Notes under the pieces: generated by a model
Told to the model about the DNA's origin: nothing
Seen by the model: only the letters and a program-made list of their open reading frames with translations
Databases searched by the model: none
Shown: positions 26,923 through 35,355 of the stretch, piece by piece
Numbering within the stretch: the stretch's first letter is position 1
Layout of the letters: the number at the start of each line of letters is the position of its first letter
Assembly: GCF_001189515.2 (NCBI RefSeq)
Contig: NZ_CP012069.2
Coordinates: 992,001-1,056,000, forward strand
From: Olsenella sp. oral taxon 807
GTDB taxonomy: Bacteria; Actinomycetota; Coriobacteriia; Coriobacteriales; Atopobiaceae
Reading direction: 5' to 3'
DNA: 64,000 bases
Position numbers and translations under genes: made by a program

Positions 26923-27447
26923 ATGAGGTCAGAAAGCCCATGCGTTCGGAGCGGCCATAGGGTGCGCAGGGCGCTCGTCGGCCTGCTCGGCGTCGCCTTC
27001 ACGCTGTGGTTCACAAACTCGCTCTTCCACTGCGAGACCAGTCCAACAGGATTCATCTACTTCCGTGACGTCCGCGTGTCGGATGGGGTGGTCTCCTTCA
27101 ACCCGGAGTGGACCATGACAATCGGCTATGTGAGCGACTACTCGTGGAGGGTGGAAGGCGACTGCCTCTACCTGAGGCTCTACATGAGCTATTTCGACGG
27201 GGGTCCGCTGCTGGAGCCGTTCACAAACCCTCCGAAGAGGGTCAGCATTCCTGGGGGCCAGATGTACTCCGTGAACCCCCTCGGGAGGGTCAGCATCGAC
27301 GCCGGCCGCCCGCTCCGCCAGGTCGTGGTCGTCGGTGAGGGCAAAAAGGCCGTGCTGTGGGAGCAGGGATCTCCTCCTCGCGAGGGGCCGCTCGGGCCGA
27401 GCGACTTAGGAGAGGATGGTGACGGGAGAGGGAGGGCTCACGAGTGA
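26923..27447 (+). CDS. Small membrane-anchored exported protein of unknown function
   Basis: A 174-aa protein from ATG 26923, with GGGAGGGGGG just upstream. A basic start (CVRSGHRVRR) precedes one hydrophobic helix (ALVGLLGVAFTLWFTNSLFH), which is a signal anchor. The outer part is beta-rich and aromatic (EWTMTIGYVSDYSWRVEGD; YLRLYMSYFDGGPLLEPF), with a charged tail. No enzyme motif is visible. It is followed by a threonine aldolase pseudogene and may itself be an accessory gene of the decay zone. Confidence 0.5.
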   Translation: MRSESPCVRSGHRVRRALVGLLGVAFTLWFTNSLFHCETSPTGFIYFRDVRVSDGVVSFNPEWTMTIGYVSDYSWRVEGDCLYLRLYMSYFDGGPLLEPFTNPPKRVSIPGGQMYSVNPLGRVSIDAGRPLRQVVVVGEGKKAVLWEQGSPPREGPLGPSDLGEDGDGRGRAHE

Positions 27448-27460
27448 CATACCGTCAAGT

Positions 27461-28015
27461 GGAGTGTTCGTCCTTGGCCGCGCACAGCCCAACGCCACCG
27501 TCATCGGCTTCACCCTCATGCTCCGGCAGGGGGTTGTCGCACCGACGAGTGGGCATGTGAGCATGCACGAGGAGGGGGTCATCGAGCGCGACGGGTATCA
27601 GGTCATCGAGCTGGCTGCATGTCTTGGTAAGGTCATTGCGGAGCAGCTTGACATATGCGCGCTCGCATGGGAGCGTGACGCCAACAGGGATCATATGGTC
27701 CAGCTGGGGATGGCTTACCTGTCGTAGCCCACCGAGTGTGGCACCCTCTACTCGCTCATGGAGCTCGAGGCCCTCTCAAAGATCTGTCACGAGCACGGCA
27801 TGAGTCTGTCCGTCGATGGTGCGCGGCTCGCCTATGCGCTCCTCGCGAAGGGGCGCGTGCTGGGGCTCAGCTCGAGGCGCTCTTCGAGGATGGTCTCTAT
27901 GAGCACATCGGGCTTCGGTTGCACGGAGGCCGGGAAGGTGGCCTTCTTTGGTGATGTCCCAAGACCGAGTCGCGATGGCTTGCGGGAGCCCGGACCTTCT
28001 GGGGTGTATCACAGC
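27461..28015 (+). pseudogene. Low-specificity L-threonine aldolase remnant
   Basis: The plus strand reads SGHVSMHEEGVIERDGYQVIE and later HMVQLGMAYLS, then a TAG at 27725-27727. It resumes in the same frame as PTECGTLYSLMELEALSKIC and HGMSLSVDGARLAYALL. This is the PLP-binding part of the threonine aldolase/beta-eliminating lyase family. The region with the PLP lysine is lost; after about 27860 only scrambled fragments follow. The copy is clearly dead. Confidence 0.75.
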
Positions 28016-28207
28016 TGGGGAGCCTGGTCGTCCCTTGGGTACCTGTGTTTTTTTCGAGCATTCGCTCAGTGGGCGCAATACGGGTAAACGAGTCGTCTTT
28101 GCCATAGTCGGCGATAATGCCCCCAATGCCCTTGTTCATCAATGGTTCCTTTCTATGTGCTGCTTAGCACGCCATTTCCAGTATGCGCTTCGAAAGTTGT
28201 TGTGCTG

Positions 28208-28309
28208 TTTGGCAAAGCCTCCGGCAACCTCGACGACCTGTGCGTCGCGGTGATCGAGCTCCGGAACGACGTGAGGGAGATCTCCAGCCACGCGATCGTC
28301 TCCATCTAG
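28208..28309 (+). pseudogene. C-terminal scrap of a MobC-like relaxosome protein
   Basis: Thirty-three residues (FGKASGNLDDLCVAVIELRN, then DVREISSHAIVSI) end in TAG at 28307. They resemble the end of MobC/plasmid mobilisation accessory proteins and sit 2 bases before a relaxase start, the usual mob gene order. No N-terminal part is present. Confidence 0.55.
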
Positions 28310-28311
28310 CC

Positions 28312-28488
28312 ATGCCTTACGTCAAATGCATCTCGGGCCATACGAGCGCCCGGGGCGTGCAGCGCTACCTCGAGAAGGACGGGCGCGCCCTCGCAACCGA
28401 TTTCCTCAACCTCGACGCCCCCGTCAAGGGAGTGAGGGACGGGCTCGAGGACTATGCGGCGTTCGAATGGTGGCGCGGAGATATGTGA
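28312..28488 (+). pseudogene. N-terminal scrap of a MobA/VirD2-type relaxase
   Basis: From ATG 28312, 58 residues (MPYVKCISGHTSARGVQRYL, then KDGRALATDFLNLDAP) resemble the start of relaxase/mobilisation nuclease domains of integrative elements in Coriobacteria and Firmicutes. The frame ends prematurely at 28488, before the catalytic histidine triad. Together with the MobC scrap it marks a former mobilisable element. Confidence 0.6.
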
Positions 28489-28525
28489 AGGTTGCGGAAT
28501 CGGATATCCCATCTTTACATGGCGT

Positions 28526-28573
28526 TCAGACGTTCATACATCTTATCGATTAATATGTTGTCTATACGTCTGA
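28526..28573 (+). promoter_or_regulatory. Inverted-repeat operator in the abiE promoter
   Basis: TCAGACGT (28526-28533) and its exact complement ACGTCTGA (28566-28573) flank an AT-rich promoter-like segment just before the ribosome site of the AbiEi gene. AbiEi antitoxins are known to repress their own operon through inverted repeats, so this is a good candidate operator. Confidence 0.6.
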
Positions 28574-28586
28574 CTGGAGGTTGCGA

Positions 28587-29186
28587 ATGGCAGGTGTAGA
28601 CATATCTGAGCAGATCAACGGCCTCGGTGGCATCGCGACGTCGTCCGAGCTGAAGTCGGCAGGCTTCTCTGCCGGCGCGATAGCGTACGCCCTCGAGACG
28701 GGCTCGATAGACAGGCTCACGCGCGGGGTGTACTGCGCTCCGGATGTTTTCGAGGATGATTTCGCGATAATCAGCTACCGCTGGCGCAAGTGCGTGTTCT
28801 CGCACGCGAGCGCTTTGTACCTGCTGGGCCTTTCCGACAGGCTGCCCTCCGAGCAGCACGTAACGGTCCCCAGGGGATACAACCCGAAGGGGCTGAAGAA
28901 CGCCTACCCGGGAATCGGGATGCACTGGGTCAGCTCTGAGCTCTACCCCCTCGGCGAGACTACCGTGAAGACGCCTGTGGGCAACACGGTCCGGTGCTAC
29001 GACGCTGAGCGCTCGATCGCCGACCTCATCCGCCAGAGGAAGAGGGATGGGGCCAACGCCCAGCTCGTCCGCGACTCGGTGACGGGATATTTCAAGCGAG
29101 CGGACAAGGATCTTCCCAAGCTTGCTGAGATGTGCGAAGCGCTCGGGGTCAGGGACGAGCTGCAGGTCTACCTGGAGGTGATGTGA
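28587..29186 (+). CDS. abiEi: AbiEi-type antitoxin / transcriptional regulator
   Basis: A 199-aa protein from ATG 28587, with CTGGAGG 6 bases upstream. The N-terminal winged helix (QINGLGGIATSSELKSAGFS, then RLTRGVYCAP) and the C-terminal domain (FSHASALYLLGLSDRLP; CYDAERSIADLIRQR) are typical of AbiEi. AbiEi proteins are cytosolic repressors that neutralise the AbiEii nucleotidyltransferase toxin of type IV toxin-antitoxin systems. The expected toxin gene follows after 2 bases but is truncated, so this is now an orphan antitoxin. The gene itself looks intact. Confidence 0.85.
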   Translation: MAGVDISEQINGLGGIATSSELKSAGFSAGAIAYALETGSIDRLTRGVYCAPDVFEDDFAIISYRWRKCVFSHASALYLLGLSDRLPSEQHVTVPRGYNPKGLKNAYPGIGMHWVSSELYPLGETTVKTPVGNTVRCYDAERSIADLIRQRKRDGANAQLVRDSVTGYFKRADKDLPKLAEMCEALGVRDELQVYLEVM

Positions 29187-29188
29187 GG

Positions 29189-29325
29189 ATGGCCGGGATC
29201 AGTAACGATGCGAGCCTGCGCGGCAAGGTGCGCGCCGTCGCCAAGAAGAACGGTCTGCGCGCCCAGGAGGTCCTGCAGATGTACCTCTTCGAGCACCTGC
29301 TGCTCAGACTCGATTGGTCTTCCAT
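29189..29325 (+). pseudogene. AbiEii toxin, 5' fragment only
   Basis: From ATG 29189 about 45 residues (ASLRGKVRAVAKKNGLRAQE, then VLQMYLFEHLLLRL) match the start of AbiEii/AbiGii nucleotidyltransferase toxins. The sequence then changes abruptly, near 29320, into very GC-rich unrelated DNA, before the GSxxD-type catalytic region. The toxin is therefore inactive. Confidence 0.75.
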
Positions 29326-29860
29326 CGGGGCGCCTGCCCCGAGCCGAGCGCCGCGGCTCCCGGGGCAACACCACCGCCGACCCGGGCCGCCTGCCGGCCG
29401 GCGACTCGCCGGGGCGCGTGCCGTCGACCTGGCGGGAGACGGCCGTCCCCTCCCGGGCGGCGCAAGGGCGCGGCCCACGGCCTCGCTGGGCCCCGTGCGC
29501 ACGAGCCGGGACGTGCCCGGGCACACCCCGCAGGCCCTCGCGCACTCCCCGGGCGTCCCGCCCGCGCACGCGCGCCCGGCGCGGCTCGCCCGGACGTCCC
29601 CCTCGGGCTCGGGGGCACCCGAGCGGGCCCATGGCCCTGCGCGAGGGGGCGCGGCCGCAGGACCCGCGGGACCGCCCCTGCGACCCGTCCCCGTCGCGCC
29701 CCTCGCACGCGAGGTGCGTCCCGCCGCACCTGGGGCACGCGTCCGGCTCCCCACCCGCCCTGCCGGGCCCGTCGGGCACCTGCGCGCGCAGAGGCCCTAT
29801 GAGCCTCCTCCTCTCGCCGTGCGCCCGGCCCCCTCGCCCCTCGCGGTATCATGCCAGGCA
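29326..29860 (-). pseudogene. Zinc-ribbon transposase relic
   Basis: On the minus strand, across several frames, one can read RRRLIGPLRAQVPDGPG, CPRCGGTHLACEGRDGDGSQ and later AVSRQVDGTRPGES. This looks like an N-terminal CxxC ribbon and early catalytic strand of a transposase (IS1595-like layout). Frame changes occur in GC runs, and the 3' part is lost where it meets the AbiEii fragment. The family is uncertain. Confidence 0.45.
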
Positions 29861-30054
29861 TCCCGCGTCTCCCCTCGACATGTCTTCTCGCTGACAACAT
29901 CGTGGCGGAGACGCGGGGCGTCGTCATGCCGACGGTGGTCTAACAGAGAGTTGCGTATACCTATCCTCCAAGAACGAGCCTTGGAGAGCACGCAATTGTA
30001 TCCCACTATATCTTTCTGCTGTCTCGAGATGGTAGCACTCCGCAGGTCGCCGTC

Positions 30055-30704
30055 ACGAGCCTGCGTGGCGCTCGTCGGTGCTTGACGCCCCCTGCGAGCT
30101 CCCAGGTGGTGGGCTCGCGAGCGTGGAGGCGCGGCGCTCGGGGCACGGGGGCCACCAGGGGCGGACGCGCCACTGCGCCTCCCTGGTGACAGCCGACAGG
30201 ACGTCGCCGGAGGGCGCCTCGGGGACGTCCCGGACGTCTGCGTAATACTCGTCGGCGAGTTCGACCCCTTCGGAGCCGCCCGCTCGCCGTATCATGTTGG
30301 GCAGGGTCGTGAGAGAGACCGGCGGGATCGCCGGGAGCGGCCTTCGAGAGGTCTACGTGAGTGCCCTGGCGAGGGACGGCAGCGACGTCGCCGCGCTCAT
30401 GGGGGCGTTCGAGGAGGCAGAGGCGTACGACGAGACGCGCTTCCCGGCCACGTCCGGGGAGAAGCGCAGGCTCAGGCACACAAAGGAGGGGCGAGGGACG
30501 ATGAGCAGGGTGGTCGAGGAGATCCGCGCCGTGGGAAGGCGCGAGGGGATCGAGATGGGCAGGGCCGAGGGAAGGATCAAGGGCAAAGCCGAGGGGAGGG
30601 CCGAGGCGCTCGGTAGGCTCGTGCGCGACGGTCTTGTGGACGCGCGCGCCGCAGCGGCGTCGCTGGGGCTTGATCCCGAGGAGGTCGAGCGCATGCTCGC
30701 GTAG
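30055..30704 (+). pseudogene. Rpn/PD-(D/E)XK nuclease-family transposase relic
   Basis: Upstream frames hold SVLDAPCELPGGGLASVEA and, in another frame, DVPDVCVILVGEFDPFG. From ATG 30294 an open frame continues TGGIAGSGLREVYVSALARD, then FEEAEAYDETRFPATSGEKR. The tail is repeated EGR units (GRAEGRIKGKAEGRAEALGR) ending LDPEEVERMLA. This is the order of Rpn-type recombination-promoting nucleases. The nuclease core is frameshifted, so only the C-terminal 136 residues are readable in one piece. Confidence 0.7.
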
Positions 30705-31112
30705 CACGCGACGTGACAGGTACGCGGGGGTGCTTCGCACAGCGCGGCGAAGAGGTGCCTCTTGCTCGCGTATAGTCCTCTCGCGCCCTTCAGAGCCGTG
30801 AGGAACCTGGGGCTGGCTATTATATCGTCGAGTCGAATTGTGGTATAAAGGAAATGTTGCGCGACGTCGCTTCAAGGCTGCCGGGGTGTCCTTTGGCGCT
30901 CCTCTTATGAGGGGATGGTTTGGAGGAGCTTGGCGTCTCTGTAGATGAGCCAGGCGATCAAGGGGCCATTTTCGCCACATGGCATCTGTCATGCGCCCCT
31001 CTCGGTACGTCATGTTGTGGCATTGTGGCTGGGATGCGGGGCATGGTATGCCGACGGCTGCCTGGCAGAGGGAGTCGATTTAGACGCGACGTGCTGGTGG
31101 CGGGAGGTGCCC
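30705..31112. other. 408-base intergenic region, nothing firm
   Basis: An AT-richer patch around 30815-30865 (GGCTATTATATCG; GTGGTATAAAGG) could be a promoter for the ATP-binding gene at 31113. An in-frame extension from 30945 is open but has no ribosome site and encodes Cys/Trp-rich sequence unlike the family. I see no RNA gene or repeat. Confidence 0.35.
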
Positions 31113-32720
31113 ATGCTCAGCGTCGATAGCCTAAAGGGTCATCGCGAGGGCAATCGCCTCGAGTTCAAGAGGGCGGAAGGCGGCCTGCCCCATAGCTTCT
31201 GGGAGACCTACTCCTCATTTGCCAACACCGATGGCGGCATCGTGGTCCTTGGGGCCGTCGAAGGTACCGATGGCCTACCTGTCCCATCGGGCATCGGTGA
31301 TGTCGGATCGCTGCTAAAGGATCTCTGGGATGGGCTGAATAATTCCCAACGTGCGAGTGCCAACATTCTCGTGGACTCAGACGTGACCGTCGAGGACTGG
31401 GAGGGGCGCGAGGTCGTCCTCGTCCACGTGCCCCGCGCCGATCGCCGCATGCGCCCGGTGTACGTGGGAAACAACCCCAGGACGGGTACCTATCGTCGCA
31501 GCGGCGAGGGCGACTACCACGTGGCGGAGGAGACCTATCGCTCCATGGTGCGCGACAGCGCGCCGGAATCGGTTGACAGGACGGTGCTTGACGCGTTTTC
31601 CCTCGATGACCTGCATAGCGAGACGATGCGGGGATATCGCAACCTGTTTCGCTCGACACGTCCCGGGCACCCGTGGACGGGCCTGTCAGACGAGGCGTTC
31701 CTCACGAGGATCGGTGCCATCGCACGTTCAGGCGACGACCATGCGCTCCATCCCACGCGCGCCGGCCTGCTCATGTTTGGCGAGGCGTGGCGTATCGTGA
31801 GTGAGTTTCCCCGTTATCTGCTGGACTGCCGCCAGGAGCTTGCCGACAACAATCGATGGAACAATCGTCTCGTGTCAGATAGCGGCGACTGGTCGGGCAA
31901 CGTCCTCGACTTCTGGGGCAGGGCGAGCAGGATGCTCACGGAAGGTCTTCCGGTGCCGTTTCGCCTGGGGCCGGACATGCGTCGCATCGATGACACACCG
32001 CAGCATCGTGCCGTGCGCGAGGCCCTCACGAACGCGCTCGTCCACGCTGACTACAGCGGACGTACGGGGGTGGTGCTCGTGCGAAAGCCCGACCGTGTCA
32101 TCGCCTCGAACCCCGGTACGCTCCGCATCGCCCTCGACGAGGTGGAGGCAGGCGGAGTCTCTGACCCGCGCAACGAGACCATGCTGTTCATGTTCAGCCT
32201 CATAAATATCGGTGAGCGCGCTGGTAGCGGTTTCGACGTGCTGCGCGAGGGGGCTCGAAGCGCGGGCAAGCCCGAGCCGCTGCTCGAGGAGCTCTACGAG
32301 CCGGATCGCGTGCGTCTCACGCTCCAGATCGAGACAAGTGGCCTGGTGGGGTTCCATCTTCCCGGCATGGGCGGCGAGGGTGCGCCCCTCGTCACGGCGG
32401 TCAAGCCTCCGAGCGGCCAGAGTGTCATCGGTGCCGACGGTGCCAATGCGGGCGCTGTGGTCGGTGCCAATGGTGCCAATGGTGCCGATAGCGGTGCCAA
32501 TGCTGGCGGTGGCACCGGGGGCGCAGGAGGGCCGCTTTCGGACGCAGGGGCACGGGTCCTGGATGCGCTGAGGGCCAACCCACGGGCGAGTGCGGTCGCC
32601 CTTGGAAAGGAGCTCGGTATGACCCGCAGGCAGATCCAACGCGTCCAGGGTAATCTGAAGGGGGCTGGTATTCTAGAGCGTGTCGGTGGCACGCGGGGCT
32701 ACTGGAGGATCAAGGCCTAG
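31113..32720 (+). CDS. AlbA_2/HATPase-type ATP-binding regulator with winged-helix end
   Basis: A 535-aa protein from ATG 31113 with GGGAGG upstream. It has an N-terminal AlbA_2 domain (GHREGNRLEFKRAEGGLP; YSSFANTDGGIVVLGAVEG), a central region, then an HATPase_c_4-like segment (HRAVREALTNALVHADYSGR; IASNPGTL; MLFMFSLINIGERAGSGFDV). A Gly/Ala/Asn-rich linker of GAN repeats (about residues 435-470) leads to a C-terminal winged helix (RASAVALGKELGMTRRQIQR). Such proteins are cytosolic regulators, often near toxin or defence genes. The stop codon TAG lies within the CTAG target duplication of the IS5-type element that follows. This is the same family as the split gene at 20930-25812. Confidence 0.85.
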   Translation: MLSVDSLKGHREGNRLEFKRAEGGLPHSFWETYSSFANTDGGIVVLGAVEGTDGLPVPSGIGDVGSLLKDLWDGLNNSQRASANILVDSDVTVEDWEGREVVLVHVPRADRRMRPVYVGNNPRTGTYRRSGEGDYHVAEETYRSMVRDSAPESVDRTVLDAFSLDDLHSETMRGYRNLFRSTRPGHPWTGLSDEAFLTRIGAIARSGDDHALHPTRAGLLMFGEAWRIVSEFPRYLLDCRQELADNNRWNNRLVSDSGDWSGNVLDFWGRASRMLTEGLPVPFRLGPDMRRIDDTPQHRAVREALTNALVHADYSGRTGVVLVRKPDRVIASNPGTLRIALDEVEAGGVSDPRNETMLFMFSLINIGERAGSGFDVLREGARSAGKPEPLLEELYEPDRVRLTLQIETSGLVGFHLPGMGGEGAPLVTAVKPPSGQSVIGADGANAGAVVGANGANGADSGANAGGGTGGAGGPLSDAGARVLDALRANPRASAVALGKELGMTRRQIQRVQGNLKGAGILERVGGTRGYWRIKA

Positions 32721-34071
32721 GAAAGCGATGATAAAGTCCCGCCGAGAAGCCCGGGACAGGGGCGGATCGCTGTCCATCCATACCTCCTACCTGCGGATAT
32801 GATATAATTCGAGGTCGTTGGCGACTAGGTTGGGGGTATCCGCATGGCACAGCTCACATTCTCTGACGTCGAGATGGGCATGGGACGGAAGCGCGAGACC
32901 AGGCGCTCCCGGTTCCTCGACCGCCTCTCCAAGTCCTGCCCCTGGGACGCCTGGCTCGCCCTCGTGAGGGAGGCCCGCGGGGCCGACGCCGGGGCGAGGG
33001 GGGCCGGCCCCGCGATGGGCAGGCCGAGGGTCGACGACCTCGTGCTGCTGCGCATGTACATGGTGCAGGTCTGCTTCGGCCTCTCCGACCGCGAGTGCGA
33101 GGACCAGGTCTGGGACTCCGCGACGATGCGCTCCTTCGTCGGCGTGGCGCCCTTCGAGGTCCCCGACGCCACGACCCTGTGCAAGTTTCGCCACCTGCTC
33201 GAGCGCTGCGGGGTCGGCGAGGCCATGGTCTCCTCGGCCTTCGGGTCCGCCGCGGACGGAGGGCTCGCCGTGAGCCGGGGCACCATCGTGGACGCCACCT
33301 TCATCGAGAGCCCGTCGTCGACGAGGAACGCCGACGGCGCGCGGGATCCCGACGCCCACCAGGCCAAGAAGGGGCAGAACTGGCACTTCGGGTACAAGCT
33401 CGGGGTGGGCGTGGACGCCGAGACGGGCGTGCCGCACTCGGTGCGCATGGACGCCGCGAACGTCCACGACCTCGACCAGGTCCCCGACCTCGTGCGCGAG
33501 GGTGACGAGCGCGTCTGGGCCGACGCCGGCTACGTCGGCGTCGGGAGGAGGCCGGAGGTCGCCGGCGACCCCTCCCTCTCCGGCGTCGAGTGGATCGTCG
33601 CCAAGAGGCGCTCGCAGGTCGGCGAGGACGACCTGGTCGCAGAGGCCGCCAAGTCGGCCGCCCGCAGTGTCGTCGAGCACGTCTTCCACTGGGTCAAGGA
33701 CATATTCGGGCTGCGGAAGACGCGCTATAAGGGGCTCGCCAAGGTGTCCAACCAGGCCTTCGCCGCCGTCGCCGCAGCCGGCTGCATGATCGCGAGGCGG
33801 GGACGGCGGCTCTGCGGGCCGCCCCTCGCGCTGTCGGCGGAGAGGATAGCCCTGCAACGCGAGAGGCTCGAGGAGCGGCGACGGAGGGCGGAGGGTGGGG
33901 CGCCGGCCGCGGCATAGCCTACCGCTGGCCGTCCCGCCATGGTCTGGGAGGCTGCGGCATGGCCCCCGGAGACCGGCGTAGCCCGCTTGGGGGCGTTGGA
34001 GCCCTCCTCACGTCAAAAATCACCCATGCTGGTCCCGAAGGGACGGGATCGGCGACTTTATCATCGCTTTC
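32721..34071 (+). mobile_element. IS5-family insertion sequence, intact
   Basis: 1351 bases with 18-base inverted ends (GAAAGCGATGATAAAGTC at 32721 and its complement at 34054-34071), flanked by the direct repeat CTAG (32717-32720 and 34072-34075). Four-base CTAG-type duplications are usual for part of the IS5 family. The one transposase gene is complete. The target was the 12-base palindrome AGGCCTAGGCCT at the stop codon of the upstream gene, so that gene still ends correctly. Confidence 0.9.
32844..33917 (+). CDS. IS5-family DDE transposase
   Basis: A 357-aa transposase from ATG 32844. The N-terminal DUF772-like domain (RPRVDDLVLLRMYMVQVCFG, then LSDRECEDQVWDS) includes FRHLLERCGVGEAM. 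The DDE domain has GTIVDATFIESPSS (first Asp), VWADAGYVG (second Asp) and RSVVEHVFHWVKDIFGLRKT (catalytic Glu with the Y/R-x3-E-x6-K layout). The C-terminal tail is basic. A promoter-like TATGATATAATT lies at about 32799-32810 within the element. The frame is complete and the ends are matched, so the element is likely active. Confidence 0.9.
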   Translation: MAQLTFSDVEMGMGRKRETRRSRFLDRLSKSCPWDAWLALVREARGADAGARGAGPAMGRPRVDDLVLLRMYMVQVCFGLSDRECEDQVWDSATMRSFVGVAPFEVPDATTLCKFRHLLERCGVGEAMVSSAFGSAADGGLAVSRGTIVDATFIESPSSTRNADGARDPDAHQAKKGQNWHFGYKLGVGVDAETGVPHSVRMDAANVHDLDQVPDLVREGDERVWADAGYVGVGRRPEVAGDPSLSGVEWIVAKRRSQVGEDDLVAEAAKSAARSVVEHVFHWVKDIFGLRKTRYKGLAKVSNQAFAAVAAAGCMIARRGRRLCGPPLALSAERIALQRERLEERRRRAEGGAPAAA

Positions 34072-34104
34072 CTAGGCCTGCCGGGATGGGCGATTTGGCC
34101 AGGG

Positions 34105-34345
34105 CTTAAGGGTGGCCCATGGCCACCGTGCTGCCGTCCGGGGCCGCCCCTCCTCCCTGACGGCCTCTGGGGCGTGCCACTCGATGCTGCCGAGTGGCAC
34201 GCGGACCGCGCACTCGGCGCCATCGAGTGGCACGAAAGCCGACATATGCGCAGTTGTCAAGAAATGTGGTGCCACTCGGCGCTGTCGAGTGGCACGTCCA
34301 TCGCGCACTCGGCGCCATCGAGTGGCACGGTCGGGCCTCGTGGGC
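34105..34345. repeat. Palindromic repeat family 2, copy with four hairpins
   Basis: Four hairpins of the type GTGCCACTCG-N5-9-CGAGTGGCAC, full or half, lie at 34173-34200, 34209-34233, 34269-34295 and 34306-34330. A leader (CCATGGCCACCGTGCTGCCG, then CTGACGGCCTCTGGGGCG) is shared with the second copy at 52680-52822. Hairpins alternate between a full GTGCCACTCG arm and a shorter CACTCGGCGCC arm. No coding sequence is supported here. Confidence 0.8.
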
Positions 34346-34713
34346 CCGGCGCCCGCAACCTCGCGCATTCTTCGCCGCGTACCCCAGATCCTGTACAGGC
34401 ACCTGAGGCGGGAGGGCTGAGGCCTCAAGCGACGCCCTCTCACATCGCGCGAGAGGACGGGTCAGCGGGTGGCACCACCGCTCGCGCAGCTTCTTGGGGG
34501 CGTCCCATCCCTGCGGTCGAGTGGGTCTGCAAGGCGTGCGATGGCACGGGACCCACATGCGGTGGTGCAAAACACACATGTGATGGCGCAGGACCCATGC
34601 TTGTACTACACTGCTGAGGTCCTCCGCCATGTAGGCGCTGTCGTCGCAGAGGACGGGGAGACGAGCGCGGCCACTGCGCGAGAAGTGGCAGAGACGATAT
34701 ATGAGGAGAAGCC
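34346..34713. other. Intergenic region upstream of the deformylase-like gene
   Basis: A short frame on the plus strand ends at 34717 in a GTGA overlap with the next start (YYTAEVLRHVGAVVAEDGET, then AREVAETIYEEKP). It could be the end of a small coupled gene starting at an ATG near 34583. Its upper half is made of imperfect repeats of ATGGCRCRGGACCCA, so I do not call it. No promoter or terminator is evident. Confidence 0.3.
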
Positions 34714-35148
34714 GTGATCAAAGAACTGGTCAAGGACAAGGAGATTCTCTCGGCCCGCTGCGAGAGGGCAACGCCCGAGGACGCCCCCATCGCGCAGGAC
34801 CTCATCGACACGCTGGCGTCCATAGAGGACGGTGCCTGTCTGGCGGCAAACCAGATCGGCATCACCAAGCAGATAGGCGTCTATCTGGACAAGGACAAGA
34901 AGGACGAGGAGAAGCGACCCCACGTGCTCTACAACCCGCACCTCATGATGGGGCTTGGTGCGAAGCGGGGAGAGGAGACCTGCCTGAGCCATGAGGAGAA
35001 CTCCACGGTCACGCGCTACACCAAGGTGAAGGTCTCCTTCGATGAGCTGGTGGACGGCGAGTTTGTGGAGCGCAGGCATGACTTTACCGGCTGGACCGCC
35101 CAGATGGTGCAGCACATCATCGACCACTGCCAGGGCAAGCTGGTCTAG
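34714..35148 (+). CDS. Peptide-deformylase-like protein lacking the catalytic Glu
   Basis: A 144-aa protein starting at GTG 34714. The three deformylase motifs are recognisable: GACLAANQIG (motif 1, normally GxGLAAxQ), ETCLS with metal-binding Cys90 (motif 2) and HIIDH at residues 134-138 (motif 3, normally HExDH). Metal ligands Cys90, His134 and His138 are kept, but the catalytic glutamate is Ile135. Length suits the short deformylase subfamily. Either this is a non-hydrolytic homologue or the activity has been lost. Another deformylase would then be expected elsewhere on the chromosome for initiator Met deformylation. Confidence 0.75.
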   Translation: MIKELVKDKEILSARCERATPEDAPIAQDLIDTLASIEDGACLAANQIGITKQIGVYLDKDKKDEEKRPHVLYNPHLMMGLGAKRGEETCLSHEENSTVTRYTKVKVSFDELVDGEFVERRHDFTGWTAQMVQHIIDHCQGKLV

Positions 35149-35355
35149 CCCTTCGCGTGCCGCAGTCGCGTATCCACCCGCAGGCGCCTGCTGCCCTTAC
35201 CGCGCCCGTTTGCAGGCGCCTGCTGCCGATTTACCCGGCACTCTGGCGGACTTTGGCGTGCACCGCACCCCAGCTTGCATACAATGGGGACAGACCACAG
35301 CCGCCGAGGTGCTCGGGCGGCGCGAGCATGGCAGGCGCCTATCTAGGAGGACAGC
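35149..35355. promoter_or_regulatory. Leader with repeated 12-base palindrome before the esterase-like gene
   Basis: GCAGGCGCCTGC, a perfect palindrome followed both times by TGCC, occurs at about 35181 and 35213. A related GCAGGCGCCTATC sits right before the ribosome site at about 35331. Paired palindromes in the leader suggest a dimeric repressor site or hairpins. A strong CTAGGAGGA precedes ATG 35356. Confidence 0.3.

Noticed and set aside
27897-28142. Minus-strand start MNKGIGGIIADYGKDDSFTR with a ribosome-like site
   Set aside because: The first 30 residues look protein-like and may be the start of a lost gene, but the frame then enters the aldolase relic and turns to Arg/Pro-rich noise. 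Not enough to call.
30006-31013. 335-aa minus-strand frame
   Set aside because: It lies antisense to the Rpn-type relic and the following intergenic region; Arg/Pro/His-rich, without motif.
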